A stretch of 64,000 nt of DNA from Flavobacterium aquariorum (GTDB lineage Bacteria; Bacteroidota; Bacteroidia; Flavobacteriales; Flavobacteriaceae), in NCBI RefSeq assembly GCF_003254745.1, contig NZ_QKXH01000002.1, positions 124,001-188,000 on the forward strand, written 5' to 3'. Shown here piece after piece: positions 6,819-15,235 of this stretch; positions within the stretch are counted from its first letter, which is position 1; every line of letters starts with the position of its first letter. Position numbers and translations under genes: made by a program. A model generated the notes under the pieces. That model was not told the DNA's origin, ran no database searches, and worked only from the letters and a program-made list of their open reading frames with translations.

Positions 6819-7313
6819 ATGGTCAATAACATCTTAAAAAATGGAATTTTAGGAGGCATGATTGCTGCAATTGTTATGGCTTCGATGGTATTTTATATGA
6901 AAGCCAATCCGGGAGAAGAGCCCAATGCAATTATAAGTTTTATCAGTATGCTTTTGGCTTTTACCTTCCTCATATTGGGTATCAGAGAACAACGCGAAAT
7001 CAATAATGGCACAATCACTTTTGGAAGTGCATTCCTAACAGGATTGGGAATTTCATTTGTCATCGCAACCATTTACGTATTGGTCTGGCTGTTTATTTAT
7101 AATAATTTTTTTCCTGATTTTATGGATAGATATGGTGAAATGGTCTTAAAAAACGCCAAACCCGAAGGTCTAGCAGCCAAAACCACCGAAATAAACCAAA
7201 TGAAGGAATGGTATAAAAGCCCCGTAATGGTGGTCTTACTCACTTATATGGAAATTTTTCCAATTGGAATTGTAATTTCTTTAATTGCAGGATTAATTTT
7301 AAAGAAAAAATAA
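6819..7313 (+). CDS. DUF4199 domain-containing membrane protein
   Basis: A 164-residue integral membrane protein with four hydrophobic helices: about 8-27 (GILGGMIAAIVMASMVFYM), 38-55, 70-95 and 138-160. An extracytoplasmic or cytoplasmic loop (DFMDRYGEMVLKNAKPEG... EWYKSP) lies before the last helix. This layout and the loop wording match DUF4199, a family common in Bacteroidota and of unknown function. The C-terminus is the basic LILKKK. It reads towards the convergent, frameshifted lipoprotein gene, with only 9 bp between the two ends. Confidence 0.78.
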   Translation: MVNNILKNGILGGMIAAIVMASMVFYMKANPGEEPNAIISFISMLLAFTFLILGIREQREINNGTITFGSAFLTGLGISFVIATIYVLVWLFIYNNFFPDFMDRYGEMVLKNAKPEGLAAKTTEINQMKEWYKSPVMVVLLTYMEIFPIGIVISLIAGLILKKK

Positions 7314-7322
7314 GCTGTTTTT

Positions 7323-7783
7323 TTATTGTACTATTTTTTCAAAAGTCAGATAATCAATGGCAATTTCATCCTTACTGTCATCTTTCAACATCAAAGAACT
7401 ACCGGTGTTATCCATTACTTTCCAATCCCATTCAAGTCCTAAAAAATATCAACTGGACTCATGGAAATTTTAAAAATCGTACTGAAAAGATCATCATCGC
7501 TAGTGCTTTTGGCTACAAAACACCATCCGGTATAGGTATTGATTTCTTTGGAAGCATTCAATACGTTATTGCCTTCAAAAACAAAATTATATCCTGTATA
7601 ATTTACAGTTTTATCTTTTCCTGAATCGTAAAAATAACTAACCTTCCACATCCCTTCTTTCACAGTATCGGCTCCCCCATCTACTGTATTTTTACTTTCG
7701 TCGCTACTGCAAGATACAAAAGTTGAAACCACTACAGTTATCAATAAAACGAATCGGAATATATTTCCTAATTTCATATTCAT
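7323..7783 (-). pseudogene. Small lipoprotein gene interrupted by a frameshift
   Basis: The first frame (7783 to 7439) gives a 114-residue protein with a signal peptide and lipobox (VVSTFVSC, Cys25), then a beta-rich domain (MWKVSYFYDSG... GYNFVFEGNNV... GWCFVAK). It stops at TAG right after SPVDIF. In the -1 frame the sequence continues as FLGLEWDWKVMDNTGSS... DYLTFEKIVQ to a TAA at 7323, which is the expected C-terminal end of this kind of flavobacterial lipocalin-like lipoprotein. The shift falls in a run of six T on the minus strand (7441-7446). It could be a real mutation, a sequencing error or, less likely, programmed slippage. Confidence 0.75.
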
Positions 7784-8020
7784 TTACAAGTTTTTAAGTT
7801 ATCTAATTTTAAAATGCTTCTTTTGTTAAAATCAACAATTAAAATTCGACTTCAAACAAGTACTGGAAAGTAATATGTTATTAAAATATCCGATGCAAAA
7901 TCTAAAAAAACCTTTTTTGAAGCTAAATAATTACCAAAAACTACACATTTTTAACTCTTATTTACATCTCTTTTTTTTATTAAATCGATACATTTGTTAA
8001 GTAACCATATTTATAGTATC

Positions 8021-9061
8021 ATGAGAATAGAAACCGAACTTAAATTAGGATTTAAAGATGTAATGATCAGGCCCAAACGCTCTACTTTGAAGAGCCGATC
8101 ACAGGTTTCTCTAGAGAGGGAATACAAGTTTTTGCACAGTTCTATCGCTTGGTCAGGAGTTCCTATCATGGGAGCCAACATGGATACAGTGGGAACTTTT
8201 GAAATGGCATTGGCACTGGCCAAAGAAAACCTTTTCACGGCCATCCACAAACATTATTCTTTGGAAGAATGGAATGAATTTATAAAAAATGCACCCGAGA
8301 ATATTGAGGATTATATCGCGGTGAGCTCAGGAACCGGGAAAAATGATTTCAAGAAAATAGGCGAAATATTTGAGCAGAGTCCGCAATTAAAATTCATTTG
8401 CATTGATGTTGCCAACGGCTATTCCGAGCATTTCGTTAGTTTCCTAAAAAAAGCACGTGAGCAATATCCGGACAAAGTAATTATTGCAGGCAATGTAGTC
8501 ACTGGCGAAATGGTCGAAGAATTGCTATTGGCCGGTGCCGATATCGTAAAAGTGGGAATCGGCCCAGGATCAGTATGTACCACAAGAGTAAAAACAGGTG
8601 TTGGCTATCCCCAACTTTCCGCCATAATTGAGTGTGCTGATGCCGCACATGGTTTGGGAGGACATATCATCAGCGATGGCGGATGTGCCACGCCAGGCGA
8701 TGTTGCCAAAGCCTTCGGTGCCGGTGCCGATTTTGTAATGCTTGGCGGTATGCTTGCCGGACACAACGAAAGCGGTGGCGAAATGGTTGAAATCGGAGGT
8801 GAAAAATTCAAAAAATTCTACGGAATGAGTTCGGAGACGGCCATGAACAAACACGTTGGCGGTGTTGCCGAATACAGAGCCAGCGAAGGAAAAACAGTTC
8901 AGGTTCCGTTCAAAGGGGATGTCATTAATACCTTAAAAGATATTCTTGGCGGCATTAGAAGTACTTGTACGTATGTAGGCGCTTCCAAATTGAAAGAATT
9001 GACCAAAAGGACCACGTTTATAAGGGTTATGGAACAAGAGAATGTTATTTTCAACAGGTAA
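8021..9061 (+). CDS. guaC: GMP reductase
   Basis: GuaC reduces GMP to IMP with NADPH in purine salvage. The 346-residue length equals that of the enterobacterial enzyme. Seen: [16 protein letters not shown] near residue 47, the catalytic Cys in GPGSVCTTR near 186, the phosphate-binding [11 protein letters not shown] near 217, [11 protein letters not shown] near 240, and [11 protein letters not shown] near 268, where IMPDH/GMPR enzymes carry the mobile-flap sequence. IMP dehydrogenase would be longer and carry CBS domains, which are absent. The start at 8021 ([11 protein letters not shown]) is chosen over an upstream TTG at 7994 that overlaps a TACATTTG promoter element at 7989-7996. Monocistronic. 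Confidence 0.92.
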   Translation: MRIETELKLGFKDVMIRPKRSTLKSRSQVSLEREYKFLHSSIAWSGVPIMGANMDTVGTFEMALALAKENLFTAIHKHYSLEEWNEFIKNAPENIEDYIAVSSGTGKNDFKKIGEIFEQSPQLKFICIDVANGYSEHFVSFLKKAREQYPDKVIIAGNVVTGEMVEELLLAGADIVKVGIGPGSVCTTRVKTGVGYPQLSAIIECADAAHGLGGHIISDGGCATPGDVAKAFGAGADFVMLGGMLAGHNESGGEMVEIGGEKFKKFYGMSSETAMNKHVGGVAEYRASEGKTVQVPFKGDVINTLKDILGGIRSTCTYVGASKLKELTKRTTFIRVMEQENVIFNR

Positions 9062-9100
9062 TCATAATAAAAGCACTATTCAAATGGCTGGTGTTTTTTT

Positions 9101-9200
9101 TAGTAGCACGACAATGGTTTTTTACGACAGCTGTACTCCCGCTGTCCGCTTCAATCTCCCGAAGAAAAATCGGGAGGATTTTCACTTCCATCGGGGCTAA
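9101..9200 (-). ncRNA. Flavo-1-like structured RNA element, copy B
   Basis: On the minus strand: TAGCCCCGATGGAAGTG, then a hairpin CTCCCGA / TCGGGAG, then GATTGAAGCGGACAGCGGGA, and a weaker 3' outer box (GTGCTACTAAA). The hairpin sequence differs from copy A but is fully paired. It lies between guaC and the DUF808 gene, antisense to both. Confidence 0.6.
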
Positions 9201-9344
9201 ACCAGAAATATAGTATTTCAAAACACCGATTTCATAAATAAATTCAACCAAAAAGTAGTAGTTTCGCATAAATAATCAAAACGTATTGACTCAATTTTTG
9301 ACAAAACAATACCAAAATCAATTCACTTTTTAAACCAAATTATA

Positions 9345-10214
9345 ATGGCATCAGGTTTTTTCGCACTATTGGATGATATCGCAGCACTTATGGATGATGT
9401 TGCAGTAATGAGCAAAATTGCAGCAAAAAAAACGGCAGGTATTTTAGGAGATGATTTGGCAGTTAACGCCGAAAAAGCCTCTGGATTTGTCTCATCAAGG
9501 GAACTTCCCGTATTATGGGCAATCGCAAAAGGTTCTTTTATCAATAAATTGATTATTTTGCCTATCGCCTTTCTGCTGAGTGCTTTTTTTCCTTTGGCAA
9601 TTATAATAATTTTGGTGCTTGGAGGTCTTTTTTTGGCGTATGAGGGCGCCGAAAAAATATACGAATACTTCTTCCCACATAAACATTCAATTGTAGAAAC
9701 AACAATCCAAGATTATACAGAAACCGAAATTCTGGCATTTGAAAAAGACAAAATAAAATCCGCGATAATAACTGATTTTATTTTATCGGTAGAGATTGTA
9801 ATTATTGCGCTTGGAACCGTAATTGAGGAAACGCTAACATCTCAGATTGTGGTTGTCTCATTTATTGCCATATTGGCCACCGTTGGTGTTTACGGCATTG
9901 TAGCGATTATTGTAAGAATGGATGAACTGGGTTTCAAACTTATTGGAATGAGTACCAAAGAAAACAGCCCGTCAAAAATTATTGGAAATTTACTGGTACA
10001 GGCCTTGCCAAAAGTAATTAAAAGTTTAGCAGTAATTGGCACTATAGCTTTGATTTTAGTAGCTGGAGGTATATTTGTCCATAATATTGATTTCTTGCAT
10101 CATATATTACCTCAATTGCCTTCCTTCTTAAAAGAATTTATCATCGGACTTACAATCGGCTTGGTGGTTTTAGGAATTGTAAACGTATTCAAAAAGGTAT
10201 TTGGGAAGAAGTAA
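9345..10214 (+). CDS. DUF808 (YedI-like) inner-membrane protein
   Basis: A 289-residue protein with the characteristic N-terminus of the DUF808/YedI family: SGFFALLDDIAALMDDVAVMSKIAAKKTAGILGDDLAVNAE. It is followed by about six hydrophobic helices (roughly 68-100, 142-165, 172-195, 225-245, 260-282). The family is widespread and its function has not been established as far as I know. It ends KKVFGKK. The small 56-aa gene follows after 35 bp in the same direction, so the two may share a transcript ending at the terminator at 10394-10440. Confidence 0.85.
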   Translation: MASGFFALLDDIAALMDDVAVMSKIAAKKTAGILGDDLAVNAEKASGFVSSRELPVLWAIAKGSFINKLIILPIAFLLSAFFPLAIIIILVLGGLFLAYEGAEKIYEYFFPHKHSIVETTIQDYTETEILAFEKDKIKSAIITDFILSVEIVIIALGTVIEETLTSQIVVVSFIAILATVGVYGIVAIIVRMDELGFKLIGMSTKENSPSKIIGNLLVQALPKVIKSLAVIGTIALILVAGGIFVHNIDFLHHILPQLPSFLKEFIIGLTIGLVVLGIVNVFKKVFGKK

Positions 10215-10249
10215 GGAAAACATTTTTAACCGATAAAGTCATATTAGAT

Positions 10250-10420
10250 ATGAAAATAAATCGAGAATGGCATTTGGAACACAGAATGCCCAAAAATCCA
10301 ACTTTCGAACAAAGAGTCGCATGGCATTTGGAACACGAAAAAAATTGCAAATGCAGACCAATTCCCGAGAAACTCCTGGAGGAAATGGTAAATAAAAAAG
10401 CCAAACCCAATAAGCGCTAA
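10250..10420 (+). CDS. 56-aa protein with duplicated WHLEH motif
   Basis: The protein starts MKINREWHLEHRMPKNPTFE and has a second AWHLEHEKNCKCRPIPEKL. WHLEH thus occurs twice, 18 residues apart, and a CKC cysteine pair follows. The two motifs correspond to a 16-bp exact direct repeat at 10267-10282 and 10321-10336. I recall short proteins of this MPKNPT...WHLEH type in many bacteria, but no function. The His/Cys content suggests metal binding, as an inference only. The last codons overlap the terminator stem. Confidence 0.7.
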   Translation: MKINREWHLEHRMPKNPTFEQRVAWHLEHEKNCKCRPIPEKLLEEMVNKKAKPNKR

Positions 10421-10440
10421 TTATTGGGTTTGGCTTTTTT
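10394..10440. terminator. Bidirectional rho-independent terminator
   Basis: AAAAAAGCCAAACCCAATA (10394-10412) pairs perfectly with TATTGGGTTTGGCTTTTTT (10422-10440) around a 9-nt loop, with T-runs on both strands. It separates the 56-aa gene from the convergent ABC transporter gene. Confidence 0.9.
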
Positions 10441-10443
10441 ATT

Positions 10444-12204
10444 TTATACTTCCACTATTTTTCTCTCGCCTATTTGTTGTCTCCACATTGCATAATACAA
10501 CCCTTTTTCATTCAATAAATCTTGGTGCTTTCCTTGTTCGATAATGGATCCCTGTTCCAATACATAAATTCTGTCTGCGTGCATAATCGTGGACAAACGA
10601 TGGGCAATCAATACCGTAATTTGGTCTTGCTTGGAAGAGATGCTTCGAATGGTTTGCGTAATCTCCTCTTCGGTGATGGAGTCCAGAGCCGAAGTCGCTT
10701 CATCAAATAACAGTAATCTTGGGTTTCTCAATAACGCTCTTGCAATCGACAATCGTTGTTTTTCTCCTCCCGAGACTTTAATACCGCCTTCACCGATAGT
10801 CGTGTCCAAGCCTTTTTCGGCACGAGACAATAAATTTTGACAGGCCGATTTTTGCAAAACATCATTTATCTCTTCATCGGTTGCATTGGGTTTTACGAAC
10901 AGTAAATTGTCTTTTATGGTTCCTGAAAACAGTTGAGCATCTTGAGTCACAAAACCCAATTGTTGACGCAACTCGGTTAAGTCTATTTCTCTGGCATTTT
11001 TTTCATTATAAAAAATAGCACCTTCTTCTGGAGTGTATAATCCAACCAGCATTTTGACCAATGTCGTTTTACCGCTTCCCGAAGGACCGACAAAAGCAAT
11101 TGTTTCCCCGGCTTTGGCCTCAAAAGAAATGTCTTTGACAGCGTAAGAAGTTGCTGTTTGGTGCTTGAACGAAATATTTGAAAATCTCAAATTATTAATA
11201 AAACCAATCGTTTTTGGAAACAAAGGTCTTTCTTCGCTTTTGGCATTCATCAAATCACCAAAATTATCCATCGAGGCTTTTGTTTCGTTATAAGTTGCTA
11301 TAACATTCCCAAGTTCCTGCAGCGGATTAAACAAAAAGAAGGAGAAAAACATTAGCGTGATCAAATCTCCCGGCTTGATGATTCCTTGAAAAATAAACAT
11401 GTATAACGCAAAAACCAATCCAGTTCTCATAAAATGAACCGTAGTTCCCTGTATAAAACTCAATGAACGGATAAATCTAACTTTCTTCAACTCCAGTCCC
11501 AATATTTTTATCGTGGTACTGTTGAGACGATTCACTTCCTGCTCCGTCAAACCCAAACTTTTCACTAATTCAATATTACGTAGCGATTCGGTGGTAGCAC
11601 CTGCCAAAGCGGTTGTTTCGCCAAGAATTTCCTTGGACACTTTTTTGATTCTTGTTCCTAAAAATGAACTGATAAAAGCAATAACGGGAACGGTTGCCAA
11701 AAAGATAGGCCCCAACAGCCAATGGATATTAATCGCATAAGCCATCACAAATACAATCCCAATAAGCGTTTGAAAAATTAGGGAAATGGACAAAGTGATG
11801 AACTTTTCACAATCTATTTTTACCTTCTGAAGCTTTCCGAGTGTTTCACCGCTTCGTTGGTCCTCAAAATCTTGAAATGGCAACTCAAGCGCCTTTTGAA
11901 TACCGTCAGTGTACATTTTTGCACCTGTTCTCTGAATAATGATATTGGTGAAATAATCCTGAAAATTTTTAGCAATTCTTGACATCATGGCGGCTCCTAA
12001 AGACAGTGCCAACCAGCCCAAAACGGCTTTGGTGAAAAGAGCAAAATTGTGATGAAACCCAGCAACTCCAACACCGCATTGATTCAATAATTTACCAATA
12101 ATAATGGAGTCACATAGGGAAAAACATTGGTTGATAGCCGCTAAAAATAAAGCTAAAAATAACAGGGACTTGTGTTCTTTGATGTAGGTATATAATATTT
12201 TCAT
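10444..12204 (-). CDS. ABC transporter, fused permease and ATP-binding protein (MsbA-like)
   Basis: A 586-residue half-transporter. The N-terminal ~310 residues carry six transmembrane helices. The ATPase half has Walker A GPSGSGKTT near 370, a Q-loop VTQDAQLFSG near 410, the signature VSGGEKQRLSIARAL near 478, Walker B LLLFDEATSALD near 500 and the switch His in IAHRLST near 534. It works as a homodimer in the inner membrane and exports lipid-like or drug-like substrates. MsbA function is possible, but Bacteroidota carry several such genes, so the substrate is unknown. Monocistronic, with a probable -7 element (TAGTTTTG on the minus strand) at 12227-12234. Confidence 0.88.
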   Translation of the reverse strand: MKILYTYIKEHKSLLFLALFLAAINQCFSLCDSIIIGKLLNQCGVGVAGFHHNFALFTKAVLGWLALSLGAAMMSRIAKNFQDYFTNIIIQRTGAKMYTDGIQKALELPFQDFEDQRSGETLGKLQKVKIDCEKFITLSISLIFQTLIGIVFVMAYAINIHWLLGPIFLATVPVIAFISSFLGTRIKKVSKEILGETTALAGATTESLRNIELVKSLGLTEQEVNRLNSTTIKILGLELKKVRFIRSLSFIQGTTVHFMRTGLVFALYMFIFQGIIKPGDLITLMFFSFFLFNPLQELGNVIATYNETKASMDNFGDLMNAKSEERPLFPKTIGFINNLRFSNISFKHQTATSYAVKDISFEAKAGETIAFVGPSGSGKTTLVKMLVGLYTPEEGAIFYNEKNAREIDLTELRQQLGFVTQDAQLFSGTIKDNLLFVKPNATDEEINDVLQKSACQNLLSRAEKGLDTTIGEGGIKVSGGEKQRLSIARALLRNPRLLLFDEATSALDSITEEEITQTIRSISSKQDQITVLIAHRLSTIMHADRIYVLEQGSIIEQGKHQDLLNEKGLYYAMWRQQIGERKIVEV

Positions 12205-12464
12205 GTGTTTTTCTAAAATTAAAATACAAAACTACAACTATTGGCTTCAAAAAATTAAAATTAACTCCAATAATAATACCGATTATACAAAATATATAAC
12301 TCGATGAATTGTTCCATTATTTTGTTATATCGGCATTATACCAGAAAGCTTATTTGTAAAAACAATAAATACAATTGCTATAACATGCAAAAATTATTAG
12401 TGTCAATTGTCCAATAATAAATCTCATGATCAGCACTTGTATCTTCAAAGTTAAAATAAATATA
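12205..12464. other. AT-rich intergenic region between divergent genes
   Basis: This holds the probable -7 element of the ABC transporter gene (12227-12234, minus strand). Otherwise I see no repeat, hairpin or gene here. The operator of the next gene begins at 12465. Confidence 0.5.
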
Positions 12465-12510
12465 ATAGATAAATATTTATTGTTTATCAATAAATATTTA
12501 TCTATATTTG
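12465..12510 (+). promoter_or_regulatory. 41-bp palindromic operator overlapping a promoter
   Basis: Bases 12465-12482 and 12488-12505 are perfect 18-bp inverted arms around a 5-nt spacer. The palindrome spans a promoter with TTG at 12480-12482, a 20-bp gap and TATATTTG at 12503-12510. The first gene starts 26 bp later, and the second gene of the unit encodes a Xre-type repressor. The simplest reading is an autoregulatory operator. The same sequence in RNA would fold into a hairpin only if transcription began further upstream. Confidence 0.75.
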
Positions 12511-12536
12511 ACTATTATTTTTTAATTAAGAAGATT

Positions 12537-13061
12537 ATGAAAACAAAAACAGAAAGCATTTTGACAGCAATGAATGTCTTAACATGGATTGTATTCATTG
12601 GTTTGTTAATCCATACGGGAGCCATTATTATTTCCTATTCGATTAGCATTTTCAATCCTGACGGAGCCAAAAATCTGTATATGGGACTAGATCTATTTTC
12701 ACTTAGACAACTGGATATTTGGAAATATTCCGTCACAGTATTCTTGACGATTACTATATTGGGGCTAAAAGCATACACAGCCTATTTGGTGATACTAATT
12801 TTGTCAAAAATCAATCTTGAACACCCTTTCACCATGAGCATAGCCCTATTAATCGAAAAAGTCAGCCATGTGATACTTGGTACTTGGGTTGTTGCCATGC
12901 TTGCCAATGCCTATCAGGAATGGTTACGCCAAAAAAGTTTTCCGATACCCGAGAATTGGATTTCGGGAGAGTTCATCTTTCTGGCAGGAGTGATATTCAT
13001 TATAGCCCAGATTTTTAAAAAAGGAATAGAATTACAATCCGAAAACGAACTAACTATCTAA
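12537..13061 (+). CDS. DUF2975 domain-containing membrane protein
   Basis: From ATG 12537 the product is 174 residues with four transmembrane helices (about 12-34, 63-88, 100-122, 137-155), a typical DUF2975 layout. The frame extends upstream to 12426, but that part would overlap the promoter and operator, so 12537 is the better start. DUF2975 proteins are regularly paired with a small YozG-type regulator, as here, where the next gene starts 3 bp after the stop. The function is unknown. Confidence 0.8.
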   Translation: MKTKTESILTAMNVLTWIVFIGLLIHTGAIIISYSISIFNPDGAKNLYMGLDLFSLRQLDIWKYSVTVFLTITILGLKAYTAYLVILILSKINLEHPFTMSIALLIEKVSHVILGTWVVAMLANAYQEWLRQKSFPIPENWISGEFIFLAGVIFIIAQIFKKGIELQSENELTI

Positions 13062-13064
13062 ATT

Positions 13065-13268
13065 ATGCCTATAGTAGTAAACCTTGACGTCATGATGGCA
13101 AAAAGGAAAATGTCATTAAACGAACTTTCAGAAAAGGTAAATTTGACCTTGTCCAATCTTTCTATCTTAAAAACAGGAAAAGCTAAAGCCATACGCTTTA
13201 GCACACTCGAAGCAATCTGCAAAGCTCTGGACTGCAAACCAGGTGATTTGCTGGAATATAAGGAATAA
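13065..13268 (+). CDS. YozG-type Xre-family transcriptional regulator (67 aa)
   Basis: A single Cro/C1 helix-turn-helix domain fills the protein: MAKRKMSLNELSEKVNLTLSN for the first helices, then LSILKTGKAKAIRFSTLEAICKALDCKPGDLLEY. The last stretch is diagnostic of the YozG/HTH_26 subgroup. It is co-transcribed with the DUF2975 gene and probably binds the 41-bp palindrome at 12465-12505. What signal it senses is not visible. Confidence 0.88.
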   Translation: MPIVVNLDVMMAKRKMSLNELSEKVNLTLSNLSILKTGKAKAIRFSTLEAICKALDCKPGDLLEYKE

Positions 13269-13419
13269 CTCTTTTACATTCCCAGCAGCATAAATATTAT
13301 TCTTGTTATATACAATCTGTCTCCTATTCAATCATTAAAACATCAGTTAAAAGCTAGTATTTTTTTTGTGCTATATTTACAATAACAATATTCCAATTCA
13401 AGAACTATCACCTGAAAAA

Positions 13420-14325
13420 ATGAAAAAAGAAACTTTAGAAATTCCTTTTTACGGCGAAATCAATGACTTTTTAGCATCGGTATCTTTACACAACAGGACT
13501 CAAAATCCACTTTTTTATTGCCTGCGATTAAAACCTAATGACGATACTATACAATATTATAAGCCCTTGTTTAAGAAAAACTTTTATTTTATCAGTCTGA
13601 TTACCAATTCCGAAAACACAAAGATAATTTACGACACCACCAAAGAAGAACAACTGGATAGTTTCTTGGTCTTCCAATCGCCAAACCAAATCTATAGTTT
13701 TCACAGGGACAACAACGCACAAGGATATTTAATTTATTTTAAAAAAGAATTATTCGATTTCTATAAGCCCCATTTCGATAAAGAGTTTCCTTTTTTCGAC
13801 ATATTGAAAACCAATTTTTTCAAAATAGACAGTAACAAGTTCAAGGAATTTGCACCGCATTTCGAATATGTTTTTGAGGCTTACGACAAATCCCCTAATC
13901 AAAAACACCAATTGTCCATTTATCGTTTTCTGGCATTATTATTTCAACTCAAAGAATTCACTAATGCCTATGATCAATGGGAAACCAGTTTCAACACCCC
14001 CCAACAATTACTCTATAAAAACTTTATGCGACTCCTGAATAAATTTTATATAGAAAAAAGAACAGTTGAAGACTACGCCCTACTCCTTCATGTAACGGCC
14101 AATCATTTGTCAAAAACCATAAAAAATGTCTCTGGACAAAATGCATTAAGCTTAATCAACGAACGAATTTTGGCTGAAGCCAAATCCTTAATCCATTATA
14201 CTGATAATGATATGGCTCAAATTGCCTACCAACTCAACTTTTCGGACCCTGCCAATTTTGGAAAATTTTTCAAGAAACACACTCTTTTGTCCCCTTTGGA
14301 GTATAAGAAATCCAGTCAATCCTAA
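13420..14325 (+). CDS. AraC-family transcriptional regulator
   Basis: A 301-residue protein. The N-terminal ~190 residues form an AraC-ligand-like cupin domain (FYFISLITNSENTKII..., LVFQSPNQIYSFHRD). The C-terminal ~100 residues carry the double HTH: DYALLLHVTANHLSKTIKNVSGQNALSLINERILAEAK, then DMAQIAYQLNFSDPANFGKFFKKHTLLSPLEYKK. The ATG at 13420 is preferred to an upstream TTG at 13366. The oxidoreductase gene 90 bp downstream has its own promoter (TATATTTG, 14377-14384) and is the obvious candidate target. The effector is unknown. Confidence 0.87.
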   Translation: MKKETLEIPFYGEINDFLASVSLHNRTQNPLFYCLRLKPNDDTIQYYKPLFKKNFYFISLITNSENTKIIYDTTKEEQLDSFLVFQSPNQIYSFHRDNNAQGYLIYFKKELFDFYKPHFDKEFPFFDILKTNFFKIDSNKFKEFAPHFEYVFEAYDKSPNQKHQLSIYRFLALLFQLKEFTNAYDQWETSFNTPQQLLYKNFMRLLNKFYIEKRTVEDYALLLHVTANHLSKTIKNVSGQNALSLINERILAEAKSLIHYTDNDMAQIAYQLNFSDPANFGKFFKKHTLLSPLEYKKSSQS

Positions 14326-14376
14326 ATGGAATATTTACACCCATTTTTGGACTATTAGCTTCCATCATTACCGTTC

Positions 14377-14384
14377 TATATTTG
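14377..14384 (+). promoter_or_regulatory. -7 promoter element TATATTTG
   Basis: TATATTTG lies 31 bp before the NAD(P)-binding oxidoreductase start. A TTG at 14347 is too far upstream for normal spacing, which would fit a promoter that needs the neighbouring AraC activator (inference). Confidence 0.45.
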
Positions 14385-14415
14385 CATTATCAAATAACCA
14401 AATAAAATTTACAAG

Positions 14416-15072
14416 ATGAAAATAGCAGTTTTAGGAACAGGAATGGTAGGTACAACCATAGGTTCAAAATTAGTGGAATTAGGACATGAAGTAATGATAG
14501 GTTCGCGAACAGCCACCAACGAAAAAGCGGTTGAATTTGCAAACAGCAACGGAAAAATTGCCAGTGCAGGAACTTTTGCCGATGCAGCTAACTTTGGCGA
14601 AATTATTTTTAACTGCACCAAAGGTGAAATTTCTATAGATGTATTAAAACTCGCAGGAAACGGAATTGATGGCAAAATCATTGTTGATATTGCAAATCCT
14701 CTAGATTTTAGTCAAGGTATGCCTCCATGTTTGATTCCTGCTTTGTCTAACACCAATTCACTGGGAGAGGAAATCCAAAAAAACTTCCCAAGAACAAGAG
14801 TGGTAAAAACACTAAATACTATGTGGTGTGGCCTTATGGTAAATCCAGCAATGATTGGAAATGGTGACCATATCAATTACATTAGTGGAAACGATGCCGA
14901 AGCCAAAGCCACCGTAAAAACACTCTTGAATGACTTTGGTTGGAAAAATGAAAATATCTTAGACCTAGGCGACATCACCAATGCTCGAGGAACTGAAGCT
15001 ACTTTACCAATTTGGCTAAGAGTTTGGGGAGCAACTAACAACGGTGCTTTCAACTTTAAAATTATCAGCTAA
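14416..15072 (+). CDS. NAD(P)-binding oxidoreductase, F420-dependent NADP reductase-like (copy 1)
   Basis: A 218-residue Rossmann protein: GTGMVGTTIGSKL near residue 7 and MIGSRTATNEKA near 31 (the Ser/Arg after the second strand favours NADP). Then come FGEIIFNCTKGE, IIVDIANPLDF and VVKTLNTMWCGLMVNP. It matches the PF03807-type NADP oxidoreductase family. Real F420 use is unlikely in this phylum; such proteins are generally annotated as NAD(P)-dependent reductases of unknown substrate. A close paralogue lies at 19481-20134. It follows an AraC regulator and ends at a terminator (15097). Confidence 0.8.
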   Translation: MKIAVLGTGMVGTTIGSKLVELGHEVMIGSRTATNEKAVEFANSNGKIASAGTFADAANFGEIIFNCTKGEISIDVLKLAGNGIDGKIIVDIANPLDFSQGMPPCLIPALSNTNSLGEEIQKNFPRTRVVKTLNTMWCGLMVNPAMIGNGDHINYISGNDAEAKATVKTLLNDFGWKNENILDLGDITNARGTEATLPIWLRVWGATNNGAFNFKIIS

Positions 15073-15096
15073 TTAAAAAAACTTTCAACAATAGAG

Positions 15097-15124
15097 AACT
15101 CCATCGAAAGCTGGAGTTTTTTTG
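15097..15124 (+). terminator. Rho-independent terminator
   Basis: AACTCCA / TGGAGTT form a 7-bp stem around an 8-nt loop, followed by TTTTTT. It lies 25 bp after the oxidoreductase stop. Confidence 0.75.
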
Positions 15125-15235
15125 TTTTTAATAGCCTTTTCATCACCCTAATACAATAATAACACAACAAATTCCCGTTATTATATAACACTTCGTTTTG
15201 ATCAAATTGTCATTTTTACAACAAAGAAATTAGTT

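Noticed and set aside
8570..8854. Long minus-strand frames inside guaC
   Set aside because: Antisense shadows of a well-conserved gene, caused by codon bias; no homology.
12426..12536. N-terminal extension of the DUF2975 protein
   Set aside because: It would translate the palindromic operator and promoter; the family starts at the downstream ATG.
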